From the NCBI RefSeq assembly GCF_040529335.1, contig NZ_CP159534.1, positions 4,960,001 through 5,024,000 on the forward strand: a stretch of 64,000 bases of DNA. Reading direction: 5' to 3'. The position numbers and the translations under genes were made by a program. Below, piece by piece: positions 30,779 through 39,703 of the stretch; positions within the stretch are counted from its first letter, which is position 1; every line of letters begins with the position of its first letter. Source of the stretch: Streptomyces sp. HUAS MG91. GTDB taxonomy: Bacteria; Actinomycetota; Actinomycetes; Streptomycetales; Streptomycetaceae. The notes under the pieces were generated by a model. The model was not told the DNA's origin and ran no database searches. It saw only the letters and a list, made by a program, of their open reading frames with translations.

Positions 30779-32212
30779 ATGTCACAGCAAGAGGCACGAC
30801 GCGGGGGAGCCGTCTGGGCCCTCGTCATCACCAGCGTCGCCGGATTCATGGCGGCTCTGGACAACCTCGTCGTCACCACGGCCCTGCCGTCCATCCGCCA
30901 GGACCTCGGCGGCGCCCTCGACGACCTGGAGTGGACGGTCAGCGCGTACACGCTCACCTTCGCCGTCCTGCTGATGTTCGGCGCGGCGCTCGGCGACCGG
31001 TTCGGGCGCCGGCGGCTCTTCCTGATCGGCATCACCATCTTCACCGGGTCCTCCGCCGCCGCGGCCCTGTCCACCGGGATCGACGCCCTGATCGCCGCCC
31101 GCGCGGTGCAGGGCGTCGGCGGCGCGATCATGATGCCGCTCACCCTGACGCTGCTCAGCGCCGCCGTTCCGGCCGCCAAGCGCGGGATGGCGTTCGGCAT
31201 CTGGGGCGCGGCGAACGGGCTCGCGGTCGCCTCCGGGCCGCTCATCGGCGGCACCCTCACCGAACACGTGTCCTGGCACTGGATCTTCTGGCTGAACGTC
31301 CCGGTGGGCCTCGCCCTGCTGCCCCTCGCCCGGCTGCGCCTCAAGGAGTCGCACGGCACCGGCGCCCCGCTCGACCTCACCGGCACCCTGCTCGCCAGCG
31401 GCGGCCTGTTCGGCATCGTCTACGGGCTGGTCCGCGCGCCCATCGTCGGCTGGAGCGACACCGTCGTGCTGACCGGCCTGTTCGCCGGTGCCGCGCTGCT
31501 CGTCGGATTCGTCCTCCACGGCATCCGCGCCGAGAACCCCATGCTCCCCATGCGGCTCTTCCGCTCCCGCGCCTTCGCGGGGATCAACGCCGCGAGCATG
31601 CTGATGTTCCTCGGCATGTTCGGCTCGATCTTCCTGCTCAGCCAGTTCCTCCAGGGCGTCCTCGGCTACTCGCCCACCGAGGCGGGCCTGCGGATGCTGC
31701 CCTGGACCGGCATGCCGATGCTGGTCGCGCCGATCGCCGGATACCTGTCCGACCGGATCAGCGGCCGCACCATCGCCGCCGCCGGACTGTTCCTCCAGGC
31801 GCTCGGGCTCGCCTGGTTCGCCTCGGTGATCTCCGTCGACGTCTCGTACGCGGCCCAGCTGCCGGCCCTGATCGTCAGCGGCGTCGGCATGGCCCTGTAC
31901 TTCGCCCCGGCCTCCAACCTGGTCATGGCCAGCGTCCGCCCCGAGGAGCAGGGCATCGCCTCCGGCTCCAACAACGCGCTGCGCGAGGTCGGCGGCGCGC
32001 TCGGCATCGCGATCATGGCGTCGATCTTCTCGGCGCAGGGCGGCTACGACTCCGCGCGGAGCTTCGTGGACGGCATCCAGCCCGCGCTCTGGGTGGGCGC
32101 CGCCCTGGTGGCCGTCGCGGGCGCCGCCGCCCTGGCCATCCCCGGCACCCGGCGCACGGCCGACGCCGTGCCGGAGCCGGTGGAGCCGGGACCGGTACTC
32201 GAGAACGCCTGA
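30779..32212 (+). CDS. MFS exporter of the DHA2 (EmrB/QacA) type
   Basis: A 477-residue, 14-helix drug:proton antiporter. LDNLVVTTALPSIRQDLG (helix 1, motif D), LLMFGAALGDRFGRRRLFLIG (motif A, GDRFGRR) and the antiporter motif C region WGAANGLAVASGPLIGGTL are all present. It exports an unknown hydrophobic compound. The ATG has GGGGGAAG just ahead. It is the likely target of the TetR upstream and is followed after 65 bases by a small protein. Confidence 0.92.
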   Translation: MSQQEARRGGAVWALVITSVAGFMAALDNLVVTTALPSIRQDLGGALDDLEWTVSAYTLTFAVLLMFGAALGDRFGRRRLFLIGITIFTGSSAAAALSTGIDALIAARAVQGVGGAIMMPLTLTLLSAAVPAAKRGMAFGIWGAANGLAVASGPLIGGTLTEHVSWHWIFWLNVPVGLALLPLARLRLKESHGTGAPLDLTGTLLASGGLFGIVYGLVRAPIVGWSDTVVLTGLFAGAALLVGFVLHGIRAENPMLPMRLFRSRAFAGINAASMLMFLGMFGSIFLLSQFLQGVLGYSPTEAGLRMLPWTGMPMLVAPIAGYLSDRISGRTIAAAGLFLQALGLAWFASVISVDVSYAAQLPALIVSGVGMALYFAPASNLVMASVRPEEQGIASGSNNALREVGGALGIAIMASIFSAQGGYDSARSFVDGIQPALWVGAALVAVAGAAALAIPGTRRTADAVPEPVEPGPVLENA

Positions 32213-32277
32213 CAGCAGCACCTCGTACGGAACCGGATACCGCCCGCAGCCCACGTTCGCAGTCGAAGGAGCACGTC

Positions 32278-32658
32278 ATGCCGACCCTGCCCTGGACCAC
32301 GCCGAACCCACCGCCCGCCGGAACCGAGATGCTCGTCTTCGCCTCGCGCTTCGAGACCCGCACCTTATGGGGCGCCCTGAAGTTCTTCGCCCGTACGCCC
32401 GCCGTCTGGCGCCAGGTGGGGCGGGCGCCCGGCGCCTACGGAGCCACCCTGAAGGCGGCGCCCCTGAAGCGGACCTTCTGGACCCTGTCCGCCTGGGAGT
32501 CGCCCCGGGCGCTGAAGGACTTCGCGGCCTCCGCGCCGCACGGGCCCGCCGCCGGCGGCCTGCGCGGACAGATGAAGGACTCCGAGTTCCTCACCTGGAA
32601 GGCGTCGGCCGGCGACCTGCCCCTCGACTGGGAGGACGCCCTGCGGCGGTTCCGGTGA
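32278..32658 (+). CDS. Small conserved protein of the dimeric alpha/beta-barrel type
   Basis: A 126-residue protein. The segment FWTLSAWESPRALKDFAASAPHG and LVFASRFETRTLWGALKFF have the strand-helix pattern of antibiotic-monooxygenase-like or DUF3291-like dimeric barrels (a Trp-rich strand followed by a helix with F-A-x-S-x-x-H). No catalytic residue can be named. AAGGAGC stands ahead of the ATG, 65 bases after the exporter, so it is perhaps co-transcribed with it. The function is unknown. Confidence 0.7.
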   Translation: MPTLPWTTPNPPPAGTEMLVFASRFETRTLWGALKFFARTPAVWRQVGRAPGAYGATLKAAPLKRTFWTLSAWESPRALKDFAASAPHGPAAGGLRGQMKDSEFLTWKASAGDLPLDWEDALRRFR

Positions 32659-32712
32659 TCCGGTGAGAACCCGTACGGCCACGGCCCCGTCGGTGCGGCG
32701 GGGCCGTTCTCG

Positions 32713-32718
32713 TACTCT
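32713..32718 (+). promoter_or_regulatory. -10 element suggesting leaderless murB transcription
   Basis: TACTCT lies 7 bases before the GTG start of murB, a distance that would place the start point at or next to that codon. Confidence 0.4.
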
Positions 32719-32725
32719 GGAGCGC

Positions 32726-33781
32726 GTGCAGGAACTCCACGACGCCCCTCTCGCCCCCCTGACCACCTTCCGGCTCGGCGGGCCCGCCACCCGGCTGCTC
32801 ACCGCGACCACCGACGCCGAGGTGATCGACGCGGTGCGCGAGGCCGACGCCACCGGCACCCCGCTGCTGATCATCGGCGGCGGCAGCAACCTCGTCATCG
32901 GCGACGCGGGCTTCACGGGCACCGCCCTGCGGATCGCCACCAAGGGCTTCGAACTCGACGGTACGAGGCTGGAGCTGGCCGCCGGAGAGGTGTGGACGGA
33001 CGCCGTGGCGCGCACCGTCGAAGCCGGTCTCGCGGGCATCGAGTGCCTCGCCGGGATCCCGGGCTCCGCGGGCGCGACCCCGATCCAGAACGTCGGCGCG
33101 TACGGCCAGGAGGTCTCCGCCACGATCACCGAGGTGATCGCCTACGACCGCGCGGCGGGCGAGACCGTCACCCTGGCGAACGCCGAGTGCGCCTTCTCGT
33201 ACCGGCACAGCCGCTTCAAGGCCGAACCCGACCGCTATGTAGTGCTGCGGGTGCGCTTCGAGCTGGAGGACGCGGGCGGTCTCAGCGCGCCCGTCAAGTA
33301 CCCGGAGACGGCCCGCACCCTCGGCGTCGAGGCCGGTGACCGGGTTCCGGCCGCGACCGCCCGCGAGACCGTCCTGAAGCTGCGCGCGGGCAAGGGCATG
33401 GTGCTCGACCCCGAGGATCACGACACCTGGTCGGCCGGGTCGTTCTTCACCAACCCGATCCTCACGGACGAGGAGTTCGCGGCGTTCCACGCGCGCGTGG
33501 CGGAACGTCTGGGCCCCGACGCGAAGGCGCCCGCGTTTCCGGCGGGGGAGGGGCTGACGAAGACCTCCGCGGCCTGGCTCATCGACAAGGCGGGCTTCAC
33601 CAAGGGCTACGGCAGCGGCCCGGCCCGCATCTCCACCAAGCACACCCTCGCCCTCACCAACCGCGGCGAGGCCACCACCGAGGACCTGCTGACGCTGGCC
33701 CGCGAGGTCGTGGCGGGCGTCAGGGACGCCTTCGGCGTGACGCTCGTCAACGAACCCGTGACCGTCGGCGTCCGTCTCTGA
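32726..33781 (+). CDS. murB: UDP-N-acetylenolpyruvoylglucosamine reductase
   Basis: FAD-dependent reductase that makes UDP-MurNAc, the second committed step of peptidoglycan synthesis, in the cytoplasm; 351 residues. FAD motifs are clear: LTTFRLGGPA, LLIIGGGSNLVIGDAGF and GIPGSAGATPIQNVGAYGQE. SAGSFFTNPIL has the catalytic Ser and the end VRDAFGVTLVNEPVTVG fits. The GTG at 32726 is chosen because the conserved N terminus (ELHDAPLAPLTTF) begins here; an open extension to 32663 is not conserved. The position of TACTCT suggests leaderless mRNA. Confidence 0.95.
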   Translation: MQELHDAPLAPLTTFRLGGPATRLLTATTDAEVIDAVREADATGTPLLIIGGGSNLVIGDAGFTGTALRIATKGFELDGTRLELAAGEVWTDAVARTVEAGLAGIECLAGIPGSAGATPIQNVGAYGQEVSATITEVIAYDRAAGETVTLANAECAFSYRHSRFKAEPDRYVVLRVRFELEDAGGLSAPVKYPETARTLGVEAGDRVPAATARETVLKLRAGKGMVLDPEDHDTWSAGSFFTNPILTDEEFAAFHARVAERLGPDAKAPAFPAGEGLTKTSAAWLIDKAGFTKGYGSGPARISTKHTLALTNRGEATTEDLLTLAREVVAGVRDAFGVTLVNEPVTVGVRL

Positions 33782-33878
33782 GCAGCGGTTTTTATCCATT
33801 GACCTGGTAGAGGTCCGCCCCTGACGGTGACGGCGTCGACGAGCTGGTCGACACGCACATCAGGGGTGGGGACCACAG

Positions 33879-34120
33879 ATGCGGGACACCGACGGGCAAC
33901 TCGTGCTGCCCGCGTACGAGCGCGCCGAACGACTGCTGCGCGCGGGGGAGTTGACGGCGGCCGGGGCCTAGGCGCAGGCGCGCCTCGACGAGCACGTCGA
34001 GCCCGGGGACATCACCGGCGTCTTCCGCGAGGGCATCGAGATGACCGGCGCGCAGGTGACCGGCGTGTGGCACCCGGCGTCCTCGACAAGGCGGAGGGCT
34101 TCTCCGACGCCCCTCAGTAG
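33879..34120 (+). pseudogene. Remnant of a small conserved protein gene, two lesions
   Basis: From ATG 33879 the frame reads MRDTDGQLVLPAYERAERLL then RAGELTAAGA and hits TAG at 33969. The same frame goes on with AQARLDEHVEPGDITGVF and EGIEMTGAQVTGVWHP to 34076, after which the sense continues one frame over as GVLDKAEGFSDAPQ and a stop at 34120. Restoring one G in CCGGCG joins the two parts. A Glu codon (GAG) turned into TAG explains the first lesion. The parent family is not known to me; it has no HTH or DUF1707 pattern. The 3' end overlaps the end of the convergent oxidoreductase by 7 bases. Sequencing error is the alternative. Confidence 0.7.
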
Positions 34121-34746
34121 GCCACTCCGACGCCCTGCTTCACCGTCGCCGGGTCGTTGACCATCGCCAGCATCGCGTGCGCCACGTCCGCGCGTCCGGC
34201 GAAGCGGCCCGCGCGCGGGAAGCCGCCCACGACGGTGCGGTACACGCCGGTGACCGGCTTGTTCTGGAGCCGGGGCGGCCGCACCGAGGTCCAGTCGGTC
34301 GCGCTGCTGGCCAGTTCGGCCTCCATGGCCGTCAGGTCCACGTAGATGTTCTTCAGGAGCGCGCCGATGAGCTTTTCGCCGAGCCGGTCGACGAGCGGTG
34401 AGTCCTCCGGCGTCGGGCCCACCGGCGCCGCGCTCACCACGAGCAGCCGGCGCGTGCCCGCCGTCTCCATGGCCCGCAGGACCGACCGCGTCAGCGTCGT
34501 CGCGATGCCCGCGTCCGCGCGCCGGCGGGCGCCGAGCCCGGACAGGACCGCGTCCCGGCCGGCGACCGCGGGACGCAGCGACTCGGGATCCGACAGATCG
34601 GCCCGGACGACCTCCAGGCGCTCACCGGTCACGGTGAGGCGCGCGGGATCGCGCACCACCGCCGTCACCTCGTGCCCGGCGGCCAGGGCCTGCCGGACGA
34701 TCTCCTGCCCGATGCCGCCGGTCGCACCGAAGACCGTGAGCTTCAT
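34114..34746 (-). CDS. NAD(P)-binding NmrA-like protein under TetR control
   Basis: A 210-residue Rossmann protein: MKLTVFGATGGIGQEIVRQALAAGHEVTAVVRDP at the start with GATGGIG, then DAVLSGLGA and LLVVSAAPVG. The YxxxK pair is not obvious, as in NmrA- and BVR-B-like proteins, which bind NAD(P)H. The ATG at 34746 opens the fold. It is divergent from the TetR at 34868, and the 120 bases between carry two copies of a 16-base operator. Likely a TetR-controlled redox or detoxifying protein. Confidence 0.88.
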   Translation of the reverse strand: MKLTVFGATGGIGQEIVRQALAAGHEVTAVVRDPARLTVTGERLEVVRADLSDPESLRPAVAGRDAVLSGLGARRRADAGIATTLTRSVLRAMETAGTRRLLVVSAAPVGPTPEDSPLVDRLGEKLIGALLKNIYVDLTAMEAELASSATDWTSVRPPRLQNKPVTGVYRTVVGGFPRAGRFAGRADVAHAMLAMVNDPATVKQGVGVAY

Positions 34747-34791
34747 GGCGTACCTCCAGGGTCGTGCGTCCGTAGGGAGAGAAAAGGGTGG

Positions 34792-34807
34792 GTGAGTATT
34801 CACTCAC
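34792..34807 (+). promoter_or_regulatory. TetR operator copy A
   Basis: GTGAGTATTCACTCAC, inverted halves GTGAGT and ACTCAC. It differs at one base from the reverse complement of copy B. Confidence 0.75.
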
Positions 34808-34823
34808 CCCCTTCACCCTTAGA

Positions 34824-34839
34824 GTGAGTGAGTACTCAC
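34824..34839 (-). promoter_or_regulatory. TetR operator copy B
   Basis: Read on the minus strand GTGAGTACTCACTCAC. It lies 32 bases (centre to centre) from copy A in the opposite direction, in the region between the two divergent starts, and includes the perfect palindrome GTGAGTACTCAC. Confidence 0.75.
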
Positions 34840-34867
34840 CCCTGCGTCAAGGTTGGTTGGAACCCGC

Positions 34868-35473
34868 ATGGACCAGAAGCCGGCCCGCGTCCGCATCGTC
34901 GAAGCGGCCCACGACCTCATGCTGAGCATCGGCCTCGCCCGCACCACCACCAAGGCGATCGCACAGGCGGCGGGGTGCTCCGAGGCGGCGCTCTACAAGT
35001 ACTTCGCCAGTAAGGAGGAGCTGTTCGTGACGGTGCTCAACGAGCGCCTCCCGAAGCTGGGTTCACTCCTGGGCCGCCTCCTCGCGGAAGGCGTGGGCGA
35101 TCCCGGCCGCACCGTCGAGGAGAACCTCAGGGACATCGCCCACGAAGCGGCCCTCTTCTACGAGCAGACGTTCCCGATGGCCGCGTCCCTGTACGCGGAG
35201 CCCAAGCTCAAGCGCCGCCACGAAGAGGTGATGCGCGAACTGGGCAAGGGCCCGCACCGGCCGATCCAGGGCCTCGACGCCTACCTGCGGGCCGAACAGA
35301 GCGCGGGCCGCATCAGCGCGGACGCCGACACCTACGCGGCCGCGTCCCTCCTCCTGGGCGCCTGCGCGCAGCGCGCCTTCGCCTACGACATGTCACCGGA
35401 CGGCAAACCGCCGCAGCCCGTCGACGAGTTCGCCGCGCACATCGCGCGCACGCTCCTCACCGGGATCGCCTGA
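34868..35473 (+). CDS. TetR family repressor, divergent to the NmrA-like gene
   Basis: A 201-residue regulator with the family HTH SIGLARTTTKAIAQAAGCSEAALYKYFASKEELFVTV at residues ~20-55 and a ligand-binding helical core. The ATG at 34868 starts the family-typical length; a further upstream start is possible. The operator pair between it and the divergent oxidoreductase implies that it controls both. Its stop is only 6 bases from the convergent adenosine-deaminase-like gene. Confidence 0.9.
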   Translation: MDQKPARVRIVEAAHDLMLSIGLARTTTKAIAQAAGCSEAALYKYFASKEELFVTVLNERLPKLGSLLGRLLAEGVGDPGRTVEENLRDIAHEAALFYEQTFPMAASLYAEPKLKRRHEEVMRELGKGPHRPIQGLDAYLRAEQSAGRISADADTYAAASLLLGACAQRAFAYDMSPDGKPPQPVDEFAAHIARTLLTGIA

Positions 35474-35479
35474 CGGCCT

Positions 35480-36502
35480 TCAGGCGGCCAGCCAGTCCTC
35501 CACACCGCTCAGGAGCTTCTCCTTGACCTCCTCGGGCGCCGCCGAACCGCGCACCGACTGCCGGGCCAGCTCGGCCAGTTCCGCGTCCGTGAAGCCGTGG
35601 TGACGGCGCACCAGCTCGTACTGGTCGGCGAGACGTGAGCCGAACAGCAGCGGGTCGTCGGCGCCGAGCGCCATCGGCACCCCGGCGTCGAAGAGCGTGC
35701 GCAGCGGCACGTCCGACGGCTTCTCGTAGACACCGAGCGCGACGTTCGACGCCGGGCACACCTCGCAGGTGACACCGGACTCGGCGAGCCGCCGCAGCAG
35801 CCGCGGGTCCTCGGCGGCCCGCACCCCGTGCCCGACCCGGTGGGCGTCCAGGTCGTCCAGGCAGTCGCGCACGGACGACGGGCCCGTCAGCTCGCCGCCG
35901 TGCGGCGCGGACAGCAGCCCGCCCTCGCGCGCGATGGCGAACGCCCGGTCGAAGTCGCGCGCCATCCCGCGCCGTTCGTCGTTGGAGAGCCCGAAGCCGA
36001 CGACGCCCCGGTCCGCGTACCGCACCGCGAGCCGCGCCAGCGTACGGGCGTCCAGCGGGTGCTTCATCCGGTTCGCGGCCACCAGCACGCGCATCCCGAG
36101 CCCGGTCTCGCGCGAGGCGCTGTCCACGGCGTCCAGGATGATCTCCAGCGCGGGGATCAGCCCGCCCAGTCTGGGCGCGTACGAGGTCGGGTCGACCTGG
36201 ATCTCCAGCCAGCCCGACCCGTCGGCGATGTCCTCCTCGGCGGCCTCCCGCACCAGACGCTGGATGTCCTCGGGCTCCCGCAGACAGGACCGCGCGGCGT
36301 CGTAGAGCCGCTGGAACCGGAACCAGCCCCGCTCGTCCGTGGCCCGCAGCTTCGGCGGTTCCGCCCCGGTCAGCGCCTCGGGCAGCCGCACCCCGTACTT
36401 GTCCGCGAGGTCGAGCAGGGTCGTGGGCCGCATCGACCCGGTGAAGTGCAGATGCAGATGGGCCTTGGGCAACTGACGTACGTCACGTCCTTCATGCTCC
36501 AT
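35480..36502 (-). CDS. add: Adenosine deaminase-like amidohydrolase
   Basis: Zinc-dependent deaminase of 340 residues, in the purine salvage or adenine/adenosine-like deaminase group. LPKAHLHLHFTGSMRPTTLLDLA carries the HxH metal pair; APHGGELTG the next His and Glu; RVGHGV and ALGADDPLLFG the later His and Asp-Asp. The usual SxDDP appears as GADDP. The ATG at 36502 opens the conserved part; 48 bases upstream is a possible earlier start. It sits between the TetR gene and aspC, transcribed in the direction of neither tRNA nor secE. Confidence 0.9.
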   Translation of the reverse strand: MEHEGRDVRQLPKAHLHLHFTGSMRPTTLLDLADKYGVRLPEALTGAEPPKLRATDERGWFRFQRLYDAARSCLREPEDIQRLVREAAEEDIADGSGWLEIQVDPTSYAPRLGGLIPALEIILDAVDSASRETGLGMRVLVAANRMKHPLDARTLARLAVRYADRGVVGFGLSNDERRGMARDFDRAFAIAREGGLLSAPHGGELTGPSSVRDCLDDLDAHRVGHGVRAAEDPRLLRRLAESGVTCEVCPASNVALGVYEKPSDVPLRTLFDAGVPMALGADDPLLFGSRLADQYELVRRHHGFTDAELAELARQSVRGSAAPEEVKEKLLSGVEDWLAA

Positions 36503-36577
36503 CCCAAGATCCTGCCGTACGTACCTGTAGTACCGGTAGCGGCTTTCCACCTTCGGGGTCTCGCCCGAACGAAGAAA

Positions 36578-36609
36578 CGGGCCGCCTCCTCGAAGAAGGA
36601 GACGGCCCG
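36578..36609 (-). terminator. Terminator of aspC
   Basis: CGGGCCG/CGGCCCG outer pairs and CTCCT/AGGAG inner pairs around CGAAGA; on the minus strand it is followed by TTTCTTCG. It ends 17 bases after the aspC stop. Confidence 0.75.
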
Positions 36610-36625
36610 CCCACAGTGACGCGGG

Positions 36626-37876
36626 TCAGTTCTTGGCCTCGGCCAGCAGCTTCTGCATCCGCGAGACGCCCTCGACGAGGTCCTCGTCACCCAGCGCGTA
36701 CGAAAGCCGCAGGTAGCCCGGGGTGCCGAAGGCCTCGCCCGGAACCACGGCGACCTCGGCCTCCTCCAGGATCAGCGCGGCCAGCTCGACCGAGGTCTGC
36801 GGGCGCTTGCCGCGGATCTCCTTGCCGAGCAGCTCCTTCACCGACGGGTACGCGTAGAAGGCACCCTCGGGCTCCGGGCAGAGCACGCCGTCGATCTCGT
36901 TGAGCATCCGCACGATCGTCTGGCGACGCCGGTCGAAGGCCTTCTTCATCTCCTCCACGGCGGTCAGGTCGCCGGACACGGCGGCGAGCGCGGCCGCCTG
37001 CGCCACGTTGGAGACGTTCGACGTGGCGTGCGACTGGAGGTTCGTCGCGGCCTTCACGACGTCCTTCGGGCCGATGATCCACCCCACCCGCCAGCCGGTC
37101 ATCGCGTACGTCTTCGCCACACCGTTGACCACGATGCACTTGTCGCGCAGCTCGGGCAGGATCGCCGGCAGCGAGGTGAACTTCGCGTCCCCGTAGACGA
37201 GGTGCTCGTAGATCTCGTCCGTCATGACCCACAGGCCGTGCTCCACGGCCCAGCGGCCGATCGCCTCGGCGTCGGCCTCGCTGTACACGGCGCCCGTCGG
37301 GTTCGACGGCGACACGAAGAGCACGACCTTGGTGCGCTCGGTGCGCGCGGCCTCCAACTGCTCGACGGAGACGCGGTATCCGGTCGTCTCGTCGGCCACG
37401 ACCTCCACCGGCACGCCGCCCGCGAGACGGATCGACTCCGGGTACGTGGTCCAGTACGGGGCCGGGACGATGACCTCGTCGCCCGGGTCGAGGATCGCGG
37501 CGAACGCCTCGTAGATGGCCTGCTTGCCGCCGTTGGTCACCAGGATCTGGGAGGCGTCGACCTCGTAGCCGGAGTCGCGCAGCGTCTTCGCCGCGATCGC
37601 CGACTTCAGCTCCGGCAGCCCGCCGGCCGGCGTGTAGCGGTGGAACTTCGGGTTCTTGCAGGCCTCGACGGCCGCCTCGACCACGTAGTCCGGCGTCGGG
37701 AAGTCGGGTTCACCGGCGCCGAAGCCGATCACCGGACGCCCGGCGGCCTTGAGGGCCTTGGCCTTGGCGTCGACCGCGAGGGTCGCGGACTCGGAGATCG
37801 AACCGACACGGGCGGAGACCCGACGCTCGGTAGGGGAGGAACCACCAGCGGAAGGAGAAGGAGTTGCAGCGCTCAT
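36626..37876 (-). CDS. aspC: Aspartate aminotransferase (class I)
   Basis: PLP enzyme moving the amino group between aspartate and 2-oxoglutarate, 416 residues. [20 protein letters not shown] is the classic N-terminal motif; [31 protein letters not shown] and the lysine motif [14 protein letters not shown] follow, and [12 protein letters not shown] ends it with the substrate Arg. The ATG at 37876 (MSAATPS) is chosen as the typical start; an extension to 38038 is open. This gene lies on the far side of tRNA-Trp from secE, the same neighbourhood as in Streptomyces and partly in mycobacteria. Confidence 0.93.
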   Translation of the reverse strand: MSAATPSPSAGGSSPTERRVSARVGSISESATLAVDAKAKALKAAGRPVIGFGAGEPDFPTPDYVVEAAVEACKNPKFHRYTPAGGLPELKSAIAAKTLRDSGYEVDASQILVTNGGKQAIYEAFAAILDPGDEVIVPAPYWTTYPESIRLAGGVPVEVVADETTGYRVSVEQLEAARTERTKVVLFVSPSNPTGAVYSEADAEAIGRWAVEHGLWVMTDEIYEHLVYGDAKFTSLPAILPELRDKCIVVNGVAKTYAMTGWRVGWIIGPKDVVKAATNLQSHATSNVSNVAQAAALAAVSGDLTAVEEMKKAFDRRRQTIVRMLNEIDGVLCPEPEGAFYAYPSVKELLGKEIRGKRPQTSVELAALILEEAEVAVVPGEAFGTPGYLRLSYALGDEDLVEGVSRMQKLLAEAKN

Positions 37877-38078
37877 AACCCCATCGTTCCAGACCGGAAA
37901 CCCGCCCGGCACACGGGTTTCCAAGACCACCGGATCCACTGTTGATCCACTTCCCGTCCTTGTTCGTTCGACGGAGGGCCGCGGAGCACGTACACTCACT
38001 GCTCGTTGGCCTTCACCGGCCGCACTTTCCGGCCGCACTCCGTGCGGATCGGCGGATGCGGTACGTTGGGGGAAACAA

Positions 38079-38151
38079 AGGGTCGTAGCTCAATTGGTAG
38101 AGCACTGGTCTCCAAAACCAGCGGTTGGGGGTTCAAGTCCCTCCGGCCCTG
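38079..38151 (+). tRNA. tRNA-Trp (CCA)
   Basis: 73-base cloverleaf, acceptor AGGGTCG/CGGCCCT, anticodon arm CTGGT-CTCCAAA-ACCAG. It sits 107 bases before secE, as trpT does in mycobacteria. CCA is not encoded. Confidence 0.96.
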
Positions 38152-38258
38152 CTACACACACCTTCGCCAGGATGTGTGCGCATGTACGTACTGCATTGCA
38201 CCGCCGTGCGGCTCAACCGGGCGCGGCACGGCCACGACCCGGAATCAGGTGAGGACGA

Positions 38259-38546
38259 GTGACGGACGCCGTGGGCTCCATCGACATGCCTGATGCTGAG
38301 GATGAGGCCCCCGAGTCGAAGAAGGCTCGGAAGAAGGGCGGCAAGCGCGGCAAGAAGGGCCCCTTCGGCCGTCTCGCGCTCTTCTACCGCCAGATCGTCG
38401 CTGAGCTCCGCAAGGTCGTCTGGCCGACGCGCAGTCAGCTCTCGACGTACACGACGGTCGTGATCGTCTTCGTCGTCATCATGATCGGTCTCGTCACCGT
38501 GATTGACTATGGGTTCAGCCACCTCGTGAAGTACGTCTTCGGCTGA
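38259..38546 (+). CDS. secE: Preprotein translocase subunit SecE
   Basis: A 95-residue membrane subunit of the SecYEG channel, clamping SecY. A Lys-rich cytoplasmic start ([17 protein letters not shown]) and the amphipathic helix [21 protein letters not shown] precede one membrane helix ([20 protein letters not shown]). The GTG at 38259 is preceded by GTGAGGAC. It is followed by nusG, as nearly everywhere in bacteria. Confidence 0.96.
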   Translation: MTDAVGSIDMPDAEDEAPESKKARKKGGKRGKKGPFGRLALFYRQIVAELRKVVWPTRSQLSTYTTVVIVFVVIMIGLVTVIDYGFSHLVKYVFG

Positions 38547-38557
38547 GCCGAAATGCG

Positions 38558-38583
38558 GAGGGCGCCTCTTCGGCGCCCCTTTC
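38558..38583 (+). terminator. Stem-loop between secE and nusG
   Basis: GGGCGCC (38560-38566), loop TCTTC, GGCGCCC (38572-38578), followed by CTTT. It may be a partial terminator. Confidence 0.6.
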
Positions 38584-38623
38584 GCGTGTTCCACCCCCTT
38601 GTATCCAGGAAGAAGCAGCCACC

Positions 38624-39505
38624 GTGTCTGACCCGAACCTGAACGACGCCGTCGAGCCGCGCGCGGACGACGCGGAGTCCGTGGAGGACCAGCTCGACAT
38701 CGTCGAGGCGGCGGACGCCGAGGACCCGGACCAGGCCGAGGCTGCCGACATCGCCGCCGGTGAGCCCGCCGAAGAGGCCGCGCTCGAGGTCGAGGCCGCC
38801 GACGCGGACGACGTCGAGACGGACGCCGAAGAGGGCGCCGAGGCCGCTGAGGACGCCACCGAGGAGCCCGAGGAGGAGCTGGAGCCGGTCGACCCGGTGA
38901 CCGCCCTCCGCGACGAGCTGCGCGGCCTGCCCGGCGAGTGGTACGTCATCCACACCTACGCGGGCTACGAGAAGCGCGTGAAGGCCAACCTGGAGCAGCG
39001 TGCCGTCTCGCTGAACGTCGAGGAGTTCATCTACCAGGCCGAGGTGCCCGAGGAAGAGATCGTCCAGATCAAGAACGGCGAGCGCAAGAACGTCCGGCAG
39101 AACAAGCTGCCCGGTTACGTTCTCGTCCGCATGGATCTGACGAACGAGTCCTGGGGCGTCGTCCGCAACACCCCCGGCGTCACCGGCTTCGTGGGCAACG
39201 CGTACGACCCGTACCCGCTGACCCTGGACGAGATCGTCAAGATGCTCGCCCCGGAGGCCGAGGAGAAGGCCGCCCGTGAGGCCGCCGAGGCCGAGGGCAA
39301 GCCGGCTCCGGCCCGCAAGGTCACCGTCGAGGTCCTGGACTTCGAGGTGGGCGACTCGGTCACCGTCACCGACGGCCCGTTCGCCACGCTCCAGGCCACG
39401 ATCAACGAGATCAACGCCGACTCGAAGAAGGTCAAGGGCCTCGTCGAGATCTTCGGCCGCGAGACCCCGGTCGAGCTGAGCTTCGACCAGATCCAGAAGA
39501 ACTAG
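38624..39505 (+). CDS. nusG: Transcription factor NusG with acidic N-terminal extension
   Basis: A 293-residue elongation/termination factor that binds RNA polymerase. The core begins at [19 protein letters not shown] (NGN domain), with [29 protein letters not shown], and ends in a KOW domain ([47 protein letters not shown]). Before it is an Asp/Glu-rich extension of about 105 residues, characteristic of streptomycete NusG and absent in E. coli. The GTG at 38624 is preceded by CAGGAAGAAG. A terminator follows. Confidence 0.96.
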   Translation: MSDPNLNDAVEPRADDAESVEDQLDIVEAADAEDPDQAEAADIAAGEPAEEAALEVEAADADDVETDAEEGAEAAEDATEEPEEELEPVDPVTALRDELRGLPGEWYVIHTYAGYEKRVKANLEQRAVSLNVEEFIYQAEVPEEEIVQIKNGERKNVRQNKLPGYVLVRMDLTNESWGVVRNTPGVTGFVGNAYDPYPLTLDEIVKMLAPEAEEKAAREAAEAEGKPAPARKVTVEVLDFEVGDSVTVTDGPFATLQATINEINADSKKVKGLVEIFGRETPVELSFDQIQKN

Positions 39506-39541
39506 CGCTTTCCAGCAGCTTCTGGGCACACCGCTTCCGAA

Positions 39542-39587
39542 CAGGTCAGATGGGCTCGCAAAAGCCTGTCTGACCTGCTCGGTTTTT
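39542..39587 (+). terminator. Terminator of nusG
   Basis: CAGGTCAGA (39542-39550) and TCTGACCTG (39569-39577) with further inner GGGCT/AGCC pairing, ending CTCGGTTTTT. Confidence 0.85.
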
Positions 39588-39627
39588 AGCCGCGCATGGA
39601 TACCCGTTATCGTTGTGCGGTATGCCT

Positions 39628-39665
39628 CCATCCGGATGATCTGGACGATCATCGTGCACGGATGG
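39628..39665 (+). promoter_or_regulatory. Nested hairpin in the rplKA leader, possible L1 binding site
   Basis: CCATCCG pairs with CGGATGG, and inside, without a gap on the 5' side, GATGATC pairs with GATCATC with a 5-base loop, leaving a one-sided GTGCA bulge. Ribosomal protein L1 controls rplKA in other bacteria by binding a leader that mimics its 23S site. It lies 39 bases before rplK. Confidence 0.55.
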
Positions 39666-39703
39666 CGGCTGAACACTCTCACTAAGACCCGGAGAGAGAG
39701 CAC

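Noticed and set aside
33827..34120. 97-residue ORF over the pseudogene region
   Set aside because: Only its last 14 codons are coherent; the rest belongs to another frame, which is better explained as a broken gene.
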